Below are positions 8,396 to 17,875 of a DNA stretch of 64,000 nt, one piece after another; positions within the stretch are counted from its first letter, which is position 1, and every line of letters starts with the position of its first letter. The stretch comes from Ilyobacter_A sp963675185 (GTDB taxonomy: Bacteria; Fusobacteriota; Fusobacteriia; Fusobacteriales; Fusobacteriaceae), in assembly GCA_963675185.2 (NCBI GenBank), contig CAXXOH010000002.1:558001-622000 (forward strand). Direction: 5' to 3'. The notes under the pieces were generated by a model. The model was not told the origin of the DNA and ran no database searches. It worked only from the letters and a program-made list of their open reading frames with translations. Position numbers and translations under genes: made by a program.

Positions 8396-9040
8396 ATGCG
8401 TATAATTCAGAAGTTTTCTGTAGAAGAGGAAAGGGCAAATTGGATATCTCACGCCGTTGCTTCAGTTCTCTCTGTTGTGGCTCTAGTGTTGCTAATAACC
8501 TACAGTATCCGCTATGGTGACAGCTGGTACACCGTGAGCTTTTCAATTTATGGGATCTCTCTTATAGTTCTTTACGTAACTTCTGCTATTTACCACGGCT
8601 TAGCAAATAGCAGGTTAAAGAAAATTTTCGAAAAACTGGACCATTCTTCTATATACATCCTGATAGCTGGAACTTATACCCCCTTTTGCCTGACAGTATT
8701 TAGGGGTAAAATGGGATGGACTATTTTCGGGATACAGTGGGGACTAGCAGTTATAGGCATAGTATTCAAATGCCTTTGGATAGACAGGTATATTGTGGCC
8801 TCCACTTTTGTATATGTACTTATGGGCTGGTTTATAGTATTTTTCGTAAAGCCACTCTATGCATATATTGGTCCTAGCGGTATGGCCTTACTTGTGGCCG
8901 GCGGGCTTTCATATACACTCGGACTCATATTTTTTGGCTTACCGCTCTTCAAATACCACCACACTGTGTGGCACATATTTGTAGTAGCTGGGAGCCTCTT
9001 TCATTTTCTTTCCATACTGCTCTACCTGCTTCCAAGATGA
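8396..9040 (+). CDS. Hemolysin III / YqfA (PAQR-like) family membrane protein
   Basis: 214 residues with seven predicted membrane spans. Family motifs are the early WISHAVASVL, the conserved HSSIYILIAGTYTPF after the third span, and the C-terminal WHIFVVAGSLFHF. The conserved His and Ser residues form the zinc site of the PAQR fold. The name hemolysin is historical; the molecular function in bacteria is not settled. The gene follows holA by 18 nt and may be cotranscribed. Confidence 0.85.
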   Translation: MRIIQKFSVEEERANWISHAVASVLSVVALVLLITYSIRYGDSWYTVSFSIYGISLIVLYVTSAIYHGLANSRLKKIFEKLDHSSIYILIAGTYTPFCLTVFRGKMGWTIFGIQWGLAVIGIVFKCLWIDRYIVASTFVYVLMGWFIVFFVKPLYAYIGPSGMALLVAGGLSYTLGLIFFGLPLFKYHHTVWHIFVVAGSLFHFLSILLYLLPR

Positions 9041-9072
9041 GAAACACAAAATACAGAATAGGAGTGGTGCAG

Positions 9073-9786
9073 ATGTTTGAACTAAGTAATTTTGATATAT
9101 TTTTTAGAATATTCGGTGCAATATTGATAGGCGGTATAATTGGTCTCGAGAGAGAAAAAAGGAAAAAACCTGCCGGTTTCATAACTCATATGCTAGTTTG
9201 CCTTGGGGCCGCTATTATATCTATAGTACAATCTCTTGCCGCCAGAGATAGTATAAATGCTGTACTTGCAAATCCTGAACTGGCTCAGATAATAAAGATA
9301 GATGTCGGCCGTATGACGGCTCAAGTAGTTTCCGGTGTAGGTTTTTTAGGTGCCGGGGCTATACTTCGGAATAAGGAAACTGTCGTTGGTATAACCACCG
9401 CCGCAACACTTTGGATAGTGGCCTGTCTCGGTTTGGCAATAGGTATGGGGTATTTCAGGCTGGCTATAACAGCCGCCATATTGATAAGCTTTCTTTTAAT
9501 AAGCATGAAAAAAGTAGAACTTTTGATAATAGAAAAGAGAAAGGAAAAAAGGTTGTCCATCTCCCTTATGGACACTAATACGTCGGAAGAGACACTGCAT
9601 GATTTTTTGAAAGCAAAGCACATAAAGATCTCAAAGATAACAAATATCCAGGAAATAAGACATGCTACTTTCACGGAAAAAGAAGCCGTGTATCACCTTT
9701 TTATACCAAAATACCTCCACACAGAAAAAGTCATCGCAGAGATAGAAAAGATAGACGGAATACTAAACGTCTACCTGATAACTTAA
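9073..9786 (+). CDS. MgtC/SapB family membrane protein
   Basis: 237 residues from ATG 9073 (MFELSNFDIFFRIFGAILIGGIIGLERE), behind AGGAGTGG. An open frame extends further upstream but overlaps the previous gene. The N-terminal four-span MgtC domain is clear: GLEREKRKKPAGFITHMLVCLGA, DVGRMTAQVVSGVGFLGAGAIL and GITTAATLWIVACLGLAIGMG. It ends in a cytosolic ACT-like domain of about 90 residues. MgtC proteins are linked to magnesium limitation and membrane-potential control; the role here is unknown. Confidence 0.88.
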   Translation: MFELSNFDIFFRIFGAILIGGIIGLEREKRKKPAGFITHMLVCLGAAIISIVQSLAARDSINAVLANPELAQIIKIDVGRMTAQVVSGVGFLGAGAILRNKETVVGITTAATLWIVACLGLAIGMGYFRLAITAAILISFLLISMKKVELLIIEKRKEKRLSISLMDTNTSEETLHDFLKAKHIKISKITNIQEIRHATFTEKEAVYHLFIPKYLHTEKVIAEIEKIDGILNVYLIT

Positions 9787-9810
9787 AATTTGCTATTATA
9801 TTTCAAAAAA

Positions 9811-9840
9811 GTAAAAGGGTTTTGCCATTAGGCAAAACCC
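9811..9840 (-). terminator. rpsT terminator, possibly shared with mgtC
   Basis: Perfect 10-bp inverted repeat GGGTTTTGCC/GGCAAAACCC (9817-9826 and 9831-9840) with loop ATTA. On the minus strand it is followed by TTTTAC, serving rpsT. On the plus strand the T-run is poor. Confidence 0.8.
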
Positions 9841-9866
9841 ATATTAATTTACTGTTAATTTTTTAA

Positions 9867-10133
9867 TTATGCAGTTAAAGCATTAACTTTAGCAGCTAAT
9901 CTAGCTTTTTTTCTAGATACGGTATTCTTTTTAAGAACACCTTTTGTAACTGCCTTATCTAACTCTTTGTATGCTACTACTAGAGCAGTTTGTGCAACTT
10001 CAGTTTCTTTTGCTTCAACAGCAGCTAAAACTTTTTTAACTATTGTTTTTACTTTAGATCTGATTGCTTGATTTCTTTGTCTGTTTCTTTCTGCTATTTG
10101 TACTCTTTTTTTTGCTGATTTTGAGTGTGCCAA
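9867..10133 (-). CDS. rpsT: 30S ribosomal protein S20
   Basis: 88 residues beginning (TTG)AHSKSAKKRVQIAERNRQRN, the standard S20 N-terminus. The start codon is TTG at 10131-10133 with GGGAGG 9 nt upstream. A longer reading from 10181 adds residues with no S20 counterpart. The protein is rich in Lys and Ala and ends in AKVNALTA. It binds 16S rRNA early in 30S assembly. Confidence 0.96.
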   Translation of the reverse strand: MAHSKSAKKRVQIAERNRQRNQAIRSKVKTIVKKVLAAVEAKETEVAQTALVVAYKELDKAVTKGVLKKNTVSRKKARLAAKVNALTA

Positions 10134-10171
10134 ATTAAAAACCTCCCAATTTTTAAATAAAATTTCAGAAT

Positions 10172-10200
10172 ATAATACCACTTTTGCATAGCTTAGTCAA
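10172..10200 (-). promoter_or_regulatory. rpsT promoter
   Basis: TTGACT (10195-10200) and TATTAT (10172-10177) on the minus strand are spaced by exactly 17 nt, followed 25-40 nt downstream by the S20 ribosome site. Confidence 0.75.
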
Positions 10201-10311
10201 GCTATTAAATTAACGGAGTTCTTTGGCAACGAGTAAGTTGTTTAAGACACAAGAATATTTAATGGACCATGTATAGAATATCATACCCAACCTCAAAAAT
10301 CAAGCTTTTTA

Positions 10312-10340
10312 TTGAAAAAATAGCCTAAATGGTGTAGAAT
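10312..10340 (+). promoter_or_regulatory. Promoter for the DinG-like helicase gene
   Basis: TTGAAA (10312-10317), a 17-nt spacer, then TAGAAT (10335-10340), about 40 nt before the start codon at 10382. Confidence 0.65.
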
Positions 10341-10381
10341 TATTCCATGTTTTAAACACAGTCAAAGAGAGGAATCATATT

Positions 10382-12826
10382 ATGAATATAGAGGAAAAAA
10401 TCTCAAAGGAAGCTATAGATATAATGAAAAATGAAATATCTTCAGCTTCTGGAAATGAGGTGTTTTTCAGGGGCTTTATTGATGAGCAGAACGTAGTCTA
10501 CGACGTAAAAGTTTTGGCCAGGGGAAATAAACACTCAGTTCCAGCCATCCTGAAGCAGATGAAAAAGAGGGAGGTCATAATACACAACCACCCATCTGGA
10601 TATCTTTACCCATCAGACAACGATGTAAAAATCGCTGCCTACTACAGTGAGACTAAAAACGGTGCTTCCTACATAGTCAATAACAGCGTCGATGATATAT
10701 ACGTCATAGTCGAGCTAGCCGACGGAGAAAAAAACAAGATTGAGGTGGCTCCATATTTTGAAGAAAAAGGCCTCCTAAGTCAAATCTTTCCTGAATTCGA
10801 GTTCAGGAAAGAACAGTTGGAAATGGCCCTGCACATAGAAAATGGGTTAAATGAAAATAAAAAAGTGATTGTAGAAGCAGGTACCGGCACAGGAAAAACC
10901 CTGGCATATCTGATACCTGCTATAGAGTGGGCTCTGAAAAATGAGAAAAAGGTGATAGTTTCCACCAATACCATAAACCTGCAGGAGCAGCTGCTAAACA
11001 AGGATATACCCATAGTCAACAAGTTGATGAACAATAATTTCAAATACATACTGGTTAAGGGTCGCGGCAACTATCTCTGCAACCGTAAGCTGATGAACAT
11101 AGCAAAGGGGGAAATTGTAGACTTCGACGAGTTCAGTCAGGAGCAAAAACAAAAGTTCCAGTATATCATGTCGTGGGGGGACAGGACTAAAACCGGTGAC
11201 CGCTCAGAGCTGTCTTTCGAGGTGGAACACATGGTTTGGGAGCACTTTGCAAGCGAGACGGATATATGTGCTGGGGTTAAATGTCCTCACAAACTGGACT
11301 GCTTTTTCCTAAAATCCAGGGAGGAAAAGCGTGACGCCGATCTTTTGATAACAAATCACCATATGTATTTCGCCGATCTCTCCATAAGGAAGGAACTGGG
11401 ATTCCACACAGAGTACTCCATACTGCCAAATTATGACCTGGTAATTTTTGACGAGGCGCACAACATAGAGGGGGTCGCTAGGGACTACTTCTCCTATGAA
11501 GTGTCCAAGTACGCCTTTAATAAGTCCATGAACTACATATACAACTTAGGAAAAAAGAAAAAAAAGACCGGTAGCTTAAATTTCGTGCTCAACTATCTGA
11601 AAAGCACCAAAAGCACCCTATACGAAAGCGCTAAAAAAACCATACAAGAAGACTTAATAGAACGTCACACCGATCTTTCAAAAAGGGGAAACGACTTTTT
11701 CATACGTTTAATGGATATCTTTTATAAGGGGCATCAGGGTACTGTTAACCTGCGACTAAAAAAAGAGGAGCTAGATAACAACAAGGCATGGTATACAGAT
11801 CTACAAGCTACTTACGATGATCTCATGACAGCCTACAACTCATATATAAAAAGAATGAGGGCGCTGGCGAGAAACCTGAAGGAGCTTGACGATGAGGACG
11901 GGATTATAAACGACTTCTCAAAATATATAGACAGGGTAGAAGCCTTTTTTCTGAACCTTAAGTTTATAAACGATATGGACGATGAGAACTACATCTACTG
12001 GTTATCAATGAACGTGAAAAAAAGCAACGCAAAACTCATGGCGAGTCCGCTCAAAATAAATGGTGAGCTGGAAGAAGCTCTTTTTAATAATCTAGACGAC
12101 CTAATCTTCACATCTGCTACCATAGCTGTAGAAGATAGTTTCGACTACTTTAAAAAATCAATTGGTCTGAAGGAAGAGACGCACAACAAAATAATCCATT
12201 CGCCTTTTGACTATGAGAATCAGATGAGGGTATACATACCAACAGATACTCCGCTGCCTAACGACAAAAACTTTATATCCAAAATAAAAGAGTTCGTAAA
12301 AAAACTAATTATAAAATGCCGTGGCAACACTTTTATACTATTCACCTCGTACTCTACATTAAACTACCTCTATTACCTGTTAAAGGATGAGTTGGAATCC
12401 ATGGGATATGACCTCTTCATACAGGGCATGGCCCCTAGAAACCAGCTTATAAACATGTATAAGACCAGCAAAAAACCAGTACTCTTTGGCACGGACAGCT
12501 TCTGGGAAGGGGTAGATGTTAAAGGTGAGAAGCTCTCATCGGTTATAATGGTCAAGCTTCCTTTTAAGGTCCCTAGCGAACCCATAGTGGAAGCCATCAT
12601 AGAAAATTTGACTAAAGAAGGAAAAAATGCTTTTATGGAGTATCAAATACCAGAGTCTATAATAAAATTTAAACAGGGGGTCGGCAGACTTATAAGAAGT
12701 AAGGATGACAGAGGCATCGTAACAATATTAGACAACCGTCTAGTAAGCAAAAAGTATGGAAGGCTCTTTCTGGACTCCCTTCCTACCAGCAACATCATAT
12801 TTAAAAAATGTTCTGAAATTATATAA
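10382..12826 (+). CDS. dinG: DinG-type Fe-S DNA helicase with N-terminal JAMM/RadC-like domain
   Basis: 814 residues. Residues about 1-130 resemble a JAMM/MPN (RadC-type) domain with VIIHNHPSGYLYPSDND, the HxHPSG-x-PSxxD metal motif. Residues about 140-814 are an XPD/DinG superfamily 2 helicase: Walker A EAGTGTGKT, DEAH box VIFDEAHNIEG, motif VI QGVGRLIRS. A four-Cys set (YLCNRK, then DICAGVKCPHKLDCFF) would hold a 4Fe-4S cluster. DinG enzymes unwind R-loops, D-loops and quadruplexes. The two-domain layout is unlike E. coli DinG; some Gram-positive DinGs carry an exonuclease domain at this position instead. Confidence 0.85.
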   Translation: MNIEEKISKEAIDIMKNEISSASGNEVFFRGFIDEQNVVYDVKVLARGNKHSVPAILKQMKKREVIIHNHPSGYLYPSDNDVKIAAYYSETKNGASYIVNNSVDDIYVIVELADGEKNKIEVAPYFEEKGLLSQIFPEFEFRKEQLEMALHIENGLNENKKVIVEAGTGTGKTLAYLIPAIEWALKNEKKVIVSTNTINLQEQLLNKDIPIVNKLMNNNFKYILVKGRGNYLCNRKLMNIAKGEIVDFDEFSQEQKQKFQYIMSWGDRTKTGDRSELSFEVEHMVWEHFASETDICAGVKCPHKLDCFFLKSREEKRDADLLITNHHMYFADLSIRKELGFHTEYSILPNYDLVIFDEAHNIEGVARDYFSYEVSKYAFNKSMNYIYNLGKKKKKTGSLNFVLNYLKSTKSTLYESAKKTIQEDLIERHTDLSKRGNDFFIRLMDIFYKGHQGTVNLRLKKEELDNNKAWYTDLQATYDDLMTAYNSYIKRMRALARNLKELDDEDGIINDFSKYIDRVEAFFLNLKFINDMDDENYIYWLSMNVKKSNAKLMASPLKINGELEEALFNNLDDLIFTSATIAVEDSFDYFKKSIGLKEETHNKIIHSPFDYENQMRVYIPTDTPLPNDKNFISKIKEFVKKLIIKCRGNTFILFTSYSTLNYLYYLLKDELESMGYDLFIQGMAPRNQLINMYKTSKKPVLFGTDSFWEGVDVKGEKLSSVIMVKLPFKVPSEPIVEAIIENLTKEGKNAFMEYQIPESIIKFKQGVGRLIRSKDDRGIVTILDNRLVSKKYGRLFLDSLPTSNIIFKKCSEII

Positions 12827-12858
12827 ATTTGGAGGAGTTTTTATCATCTTGACTTATA

Positions 12859-12895
12859 CTACCCTATATTGTATAATTTTTAAAGGGTAGCTTTT
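12859..12895 (+). terminator. Terminator after the DinG-like gene
   Basis: CTACCCT (12859-12865) pairs with AGGGTAG (12884-12890), followed by CTTTTACTTT. The loop is long (18 nt) and A+T-rich. Confidence 0.6.
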
Positions 12896-12911
12896 ACTTT
12901 AGTTATACAAT

Positions 12912-12941
12912 AAAATCCGATGTATAAAAATCGGATTTTTT
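12912..12941 (+). terminator. Second tandem terminator
   Basis: AAAATCCGA (12912-12920) pairs with TCGGATTTT (12931-12939), followed by TTTCTTT. It gives a firm transcription boundary before pgpH. Confidence 0.8.
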
Positions 12942-13044
12942 CTTTATATGACCTTTGCTTTTTTGTATCACTTTATCAGGTCATAAAGTCATTGGTGTTC
13001 TGAACCTAGCCACTGACTATAAACTTCTAGGAGGCTAAATTTAA

Positions 13045-15111
13045 ATGAAAGAGTTGAATATTTTGGGTAGAAGGCTGACTTTCAAAGTTGAGCCCTTCGA
13101 AACTCCTGAAACTCACGAAATAAGCCCAAGGGAAATGGTTAATAAAAGGATATTTATCTTGATATGTATACTATTTATTATCCCACTTAGCTCTAAGCTT
13201 TTTTTAATAAAAGAAAACCTCTCTATAGGGGATACTGTAAAAAAAGATATTGTGGCACCTTTTTCAGTTAAATATAATGATAAGGTGACAAAAGATGAAA
13301 TCGTAAAAAAAGTTATCGAAGAATCTCAAAAAGAATATATTTTTTTAAACGACGTAGCTCCTAAGTCCTACAGGAACTTGGAAAAATTTTTCATAGACTT
13401 GGAAAAACTAGGCACAAATCCAAGCCAGACAGCTCTAGAGGAATTTCTGACCAAGACCAAATATCCGCTTAGCAAGGGAACGGTTTTAAAACTAGCTGCA
13501 AGTACAAACAAAAAATCCATTGAAAACGAGATAAAGAACAAACTAGAGGAATTGTACTCAATAGGAATTAAAAATGACGAGAAGTACTTAGAGAATTTGA
13601 GGGATAGCCTAAAAAATGAGCTCAGTTTAGAGAAAATAGAGCTCCTGTCAATTTTCTTGATGCCCAACTTTATATACGACGAAGAAAAGACTGCATCAGC
13701 AATAAAGGAGCGGGTGGATAGTATAGACGACGTCATCGTACAGATAAATGCCGGCGAGACTGTGCTGAAAAAAGGCAGTACAGTGACAAAATCCGATATA
13801 GAAAAGTTGAAAAAGCTGGGCATTTATGGGGAGCTTTCAAATAGTCCGCTTATACTGGGGAATATATTTTTTCTAGTCATAATATCCACGCTTTTTTTTA
13901 TAACCTTTAGAAAATTCTTGTTTTATGAGATCTTGAAAAAGTCCTATTATCTCTCAACTGTTATGGCTGTTACAGGTTACCTGATAATCGCAAGATTTAC
14001 CAAATCAGAACTATTTTTTCTGCTGCCAATAGATGCGCTATTCTTGCTTTTGGGGATACTTGTAAGTGAAAAGTATACTCTTACAGTAAGCTCGTTTGTA
14101 ATTTTTTACTCGCTTGGCTTTAAAGGGGTAGACCAACTTTTCTTTATGACATCCGTTACAAGTCTGGTTGGTTGTATATACGGGCTTCAAAAAATAAAGA
14201 ACAGGGCCCACCTTATAAATGCTGGACTTTACCTGGGGTTGCTTAAATCTATAATCTGCATAGGCATATTACTGGTTTCAAGAAGCGATTTTATCACAAT
14301 AGCTGTCTTTAGTTCTCAGCTTTTCTTTTCCGGCGTTTTTTCAGGTATGCTTACAATAGCTTTACTACCTTATTTTGAGAGGACTTTTAACATACTTACA
14401 AATATGAAGCTGCTGGAGCTAGGCGACCTGTCACATCCACTTTTGAGGCAGCTGGCTGTAAATGCACCTGGTACCTTCCAGCATTCCATGATGGTGGCTA
14501 CGCTTTCTGAGAACGCCGCGGATGCCATAGGTGCCGATGCGACTTTTGCAAGAGTTGCTGCCTACTACCATGACATTGGAAAGATGAAGCGCCCGAACTT
14601 TTACGTTGAAAACCAGCATGACGGCATAAACCCTCATGAAAGCCTGAGCCCGTCACTGAGTACTCTTATAATAACGTCACATACAAGAGATGGGATAGAG
14701 ATGGCCAAAGAGTATAAAATCCCAAAAGAGATAAGGGACATAATGACCGAGCACCAGGGGACCACGTTACTGGCATATTTCTACAATAAGGCAAAAAAAG
14801 AGATACCAAACATAAACGAAAACGACTACAGATATGAAGGTCCAAAGCCGCGTACAAAAGAATCGGCAATAATAATGCTAGCAGACTCTATAGAGGCTGC
14901 TGTAAGATCTCTCGACGAAAAAACTCCGACCAGCATAGAAAAGATGCTTAGAAAGATTATTGCAGGAAAAATCGAGGACAACCAACTTTCAGAAGCCGAC
15001 CTTACATTTAAAGAGATAGAGATAATAATAAAAACTTTTACAAAGGTACTCATGGGTATACACCATGTCAGAATAAAGTACCCTGAGATAAAAAAAGGAA
15101 AGAAATCTTAA
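13045..15111 (+). CDS. pgpH: 7TM-HD phosphohydrolase of the PgpH family (c-di-AMP phosphodiesterase)
   Basis: 688 residues with TAGGAGG upstream. There is an N-terminal anchor span (FILICILFIIPL), then an extracytoplasmic 7TMR-HDED domain of about 200 residues. A block of seven membrane spans (about 265-460) follows, then a cytosolic HD domain containing HSMMVATLSENAADAIG, YHDIGKMKRPNFYVENQ and HTRDGIEMAKEYKIP. The HD pair in AAYYHDIGK is the metal-binding motif. PgpH hydrolyses cyclic di-AMP in Listeria. It is followed at 17 nt by ybeY, a widely conserved gene order. Confidence 0.9.
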   Translation: MKELNILGRRLTFKVEPFETPETHEISPREMVNKRIFILICILFIIPLSSKLFLIKENLSIGDTVKKDIVAPFSVKYNDKVTKDEIVKKVIEESQKEYIFLNDVAPKSYRNLEKFFIDLEKLGTNPSQTALEEFLTKTKYPLSKGTVLKLAASTNKKSIENEIKNKLEELYSIGIKNDEKYLENLRDSLKNELSLEKIELLSIFLMPNFIYDEEKTASAIKERVDSIDDVIVQINAGETVLKKGSTVTKSDIEKLKKLGIYGELSNSPLILGNIFFLVIISTLFFITFRKFLFYEILKKSYYLSTVMAVTGYLIIARFTKSELFFLLPIDALFLLLGILVSEKYTLTVSSFVIFYSLGFKGVDQLFFMTSVTSLVGCIYGLQKIKNRAHLINAGLYLGLLKSIICIGILLVSRSDFITIAVFSSQLFFSGVFSGMLTIALLPYFERTFNILTNMKLLELGDLSHPLLRQLAVNAPGTFQHSMMVATLSENAADAIGADATFARVAAYYHDIGKMKRPNFYVENQHDGINPHESLSPSLSTLIITSHTRDGIEMAKEYKIPKEIRDIMTEHQGTTLLAYFYNKAKKEIPNINENDYRYEGPKPRTKESAIIMLADSIEAAVRSLDEKTPTSIEKMLRKIIAGKIEDNQLSEADLTFKEIEIIIKTFTKVLMGIHHVRIKYPEIKKGKKS

Positions 15112-15128
15112 AAAGGGGATTGTTAAAA

Positions 15129-15590
15129 ATGGATGTTATAATAGAATTGACAAAGGCAATCGAAGGGTATAACGACGAGCTAGACTTGCAGAGCATAGAA
15201 GACTATATAGAAACAGTCCTAAATGAAGAATATAGGTGCGACAAGCATGTGTACCTCTCCCTACTACTGACAGATAACGAAAAGATACAAGTTATAAACA
15301 GGGATTACCGTGGGAAAGATTCCCCGACAGATGTTATCTCTTTTGCGTATTTAGAAACTGATGGGGATATAGGGCCTTACAATACTTTAGGTGATATTAT
15401 TATATCGCTTGAGAGAGTAAAAGAGCAAGCAAAAGATTACAACCATTCGTTTAAAAGAGAGTTCTTTTATGTTCTCACCCACGGCATACTTCATCTTTTA
15501 GGCTATGACCACATTGATGAAGATGATAAACTTGAGATGAGAAAAAAAGAAGAGGAAATCCTTTCAAAACACGGTTATACCAGAGATTAA
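15129..15590 (+). CDS. ybeY: rRNA maturation endoribonuclease YbeY
   Basis: 153 residues from ATG 15129, with AAAGGGGA upstream; a TTG at 15120 in frame is less well spaced. The zinc-binding signature THGILHLLGYDHIDEDD (HGxLHLxGYDH) is intact, as is the RGKDSPTDVISFAY segment. YbeY is a metal-dependent single-strand endonuclease for 16S rRNA 3' processing and ribosome quality control. It is cotranscribed with pgpH. Confidence 0.95.
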   Translation: MDVIIELTKAIEGYNDELDLQSIEDYIETVLNEEYRCDKHVYLSLLLTDNEKIQVINRDYRGKDSPTDVISFAYLETDGDIGPYNTLGDIIISLERVKEQAKDYNHSFKREFFYVLTHGILHLLGYDHIDEDDKLEMRKKEEEILSKHGYTRD

Positions 15591-15615
15591 AAGCGGAGAT
15601 TCTCTCTGCTTTTAG
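15590..15615 (+). terminator. Terminator after ybeY
   Basis: AAAGCGGAGA (15590-15599) pairs with TCTCTGCTTT (15603-15612) with one G-U, followed by TAGTATTTTT. It may be partial, since dgkA follows closely. Confidence 0.65.
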
Positions 15616-15656
15616 TATTTTTATACTTTAATTACAATATTTCACAAGGAGTACTC

Positions 15657-16370
15657 ATGAAAAAGAAAAATTATTCTACTTTAGAAAGTTTTAATTTTGC
15701 CATAGAGGGAATAATAAGCTCGATAAGATCTGAAAAAAATATGCGGATCCATATATTAGCTTCTATTCTAACAATTGTTCTTGCTATTGCAACCAATGTT
15801 TCAAAAATTGAACTGATTTTTTTGATATTTTCCATATCTCTTGTTCTAATGTGCGAGCTGTTTAATACTGCTGTTGAGAGTATAATAGATATGGTTCAAG
15901 ACAAATACCACCCTCTTGCAAAAAAAGCAAAAGATATATCGGCAGGTGCCGTTTTGATCTCTTGTATAAACGCAATACTTATAGGTTATTTTATATTTAT
16001 AAATCAGTTTAAGGCTGATACGAAAACTTTATCTAATGCAATCAAATACTCCTACTCTGATTTAATTGCTGTAATAATAGCTCTTGTTATGATAATAACC
16101 CTTTCATTAAAATCCATAACAAAGCGAGGTACTCCACTTTCAGGCGGAATGCCAAGTGGTCACAGTGCAGTTGCATTTTCACTTTGGACGGTCATCTTTT
16201 TTATAACAGATAATATGATTATTTTAGCATCCTCATTCATAATGGCTCTTATGGTATCACAGTCAAGGATAGAGAGTAGAATACATTCCATATGGGAGGT
16301 AATCTTCGGTGGAGCTATAGGAGTAACTGTTACCTTTGTTATTTTGAATTTTGTTAAGATTAAAATGTAA
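15657..16370 (+). CDS. DgkA-PAP2 fusion: undecaprenol kinase joined to a PAP2 phosphatase
   Basis: 237 residues with AAGGAG upstream. Residues 1-115 are a prokaryotic diacylglycerol/undecaprenol kinase: FNFAIEGIISSIRSEKNMRIH, then the signature CELFNTAVESIIDMV and a third span. Residues about 130-237 are a PAP2 phosphatase domain with its three motifs KRGTP, GGMPSGHSA and SRIESRIHSIWEVIFGG. Both halves act on lipid carriers in the membrane, so the fusion could link phosphorylation of undecaprenol with dephosphorylation of undecaprenyl pyrophosphate. That coupling is inference. Confidence 0.85.
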   Translation: MKKKNYSTLESFNFAIEGIISSIRSEKNMRIHILASILTIVLAIATNVSKIELIFLIFSISLVLMCELFNTAVESIIDMVQDKYHPLAKKAKDISAGAVLISCINAILIGYFIFINQFKADTKTLSNAIKYSYSDLIAVIIALVMIITLSLKSITKRGTPLSGGMPSGHSAVAFSLWTVIFFITDNMIILASSFIMALMVSQSRIESRIHSIWEVIFGGAIGVTVTFVILNFVKIKM

Positions 16371-16385
16371 AAGGAGCCTTAGGCT
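16371..16385 (+). terminator. Left half of the dgkA terminator, split by an insertion sequence
   Basis: AAGGAGCCTTAGGCT stands left of the IS and GCCTTAGGCTCCTTTTTTT stands right of it (17932 onward). Removing the IS and one copy of the repeat restores AGGAGCC-TTA-GGCTCCT followed by T7, a normal intrinsic terminator. Confidence 0.85.
16376..16385. repeat. Target site duplication, left copy
   Basis: GCCTTAGGCT directly abuts the left terminal inverted repeat and is repeated exactly at 17932-17941 beside the right one. Ten bases is within the range known for IS4-family elements. Confidence 0.9.
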
Positions 16386-16467
16386 CATACCTATCAAGCT
16401 AAGCTTTGAATTTAATAGAATTTGTGCTAAAACCTTCTTCAAGGACTACTTGAAGGAGGTTTTTCTT

Positions 16468-17781
16468 TTGGGAAACAGACAAATCAGAACAAAATTTTTA
16501 AATTACTTTTCGGAAAAAAATATTGAACAAATTGCCAGGTATTCTAAATTCAAAATTAGGAATAGCGGCAAAATTTCTCCTCTTAACTTCATATCTTTAA
16601 CTTGTTTCAGCTCCAATAATTTATGCACTTCATCCTTGGAAGAATTAAGCGCTGAACTTCTATTAAAGCAGAATATTAATATTTCTCCTCAAGCGCTTGA
16701 TCAGAGGTTTAGCTAGGCTTCTGTAGAATTTCTTAAAAATATTTTCTTATCTCTTTGTAAAACACAAATATCCAATAAGTCTAAAGCCTTTAAAAATTAT
16801 GGCTTCAGCAATATCTTTTTAATAGACTCTACTGAAATAAAATTGCCAAATAAATTAAAAAATAAGTATAAAGGTGCAAACAAATCTAATCCTGCTGTTT
16901 TAAAAATAAATCTTCTCCTTGAATTATTAGATTATTCTTTTAAGAACACTGTTTTATCTACGGGAACTAAAAATGAGCAAAATTTTTCTAAATATGTCTA
17001 CGATAAATTAGTTACAGATTCCTTAGTTTTAAAAGATTTAGGGTACTTTAAATTTGATGACTTCAATGAGATTGAAAGCAGAAACAGCTCTTTTGTTTCT
17101 CGTTTGAAAGCCGGAACAAGGTTATTTGCTTTAAACCCTAATCCTCAGTACTCACCAAAGGGAAAACTACTAAAAAAGACGAAGTATTTGGTAACAAATG
17201 CTGGAGAGTTGGGAAAAGAACTAAAAGCAGGAGAGACTCAAGAATATGAATTTCTAGTCGGAAGCCATGACGACAAGAGGCCTTTTAGGGTAATCCTAAC
17301 TAAATTGGACAAAGAGACTTCTAATAAAAAAGTACAAAAGATAGAAGAAAGAGAAAGAAGGAATGAGCACTGCGCAAAGCACGCAAGAAGTTCTGCTGAA
17401 ATTACTGGATATATTACTAATCTTTGGGGATTCAATCCTTCTGAAATCATCGAAATATATAAATTGAGATGGCAAATTGAATTGCTGTTTAAAATTTTTA
17501 AGTCTGATTTTAAACTAGATAAACTAAAAGACTTGAAAGTAGAAAGAATAGAGACTCACATATATGCCACTTTAATTAGAATGCTTCTTTTAATGGAGAT
17601 TACAAAGGGTATCAATGGAGGATACTCAAAAGAAATGAGTATAAGGCGAGTAATAAAAAGCTCGTTGGGGGTTTTGACTGATTTCATGGAAACTTTGAAA
17701 TCTAAAAAGCGTTTCATGCGCTTGACTTCAAAATTAAAAAAAATTATTGATTCTAAAATAAAAAAAGTTCCCAGCAAATAA
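16468..17781 (+). pseudogene. IS4-family transposase interrupted by one amber codon
   Basis: The frame runs about 437 codons from TTG 16468 (AAGGAGG 8 nt upstream) to 17781. It is broken only by TAG at 16714-16716, after QALDQRFS and before ASVEFLKNIF. The reading frame is otherwise continuous. Catalytic residues look intact: D in FLIDSTEIKLP, D in LKDLGYFKFDD, and E in the IS4 Y-R-E-K motif YKLRWQIELLFKIFK. A single nonsense mutation or a sequencing error would explain the break; amber readthrough is possible but unsupported. Confidence 0.88.
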
Positions 17782-17875
17782 TCACCGAGAACACCACTGA
17801 TAATAGAATAAACTTTTTTAGCCATTTTTGCAAGTGGTTTTTTGTAGTTTGAAAATTTAGCTTTAAAATTAAAAT

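Noticed and set aside
16351..16467. Longer 5' reading of the transposase frame from 16351
   Set aside because: It would begin inside dgkA and cross the IS boundary; the TTG at 16468 with AAGGAGG is the proper start.
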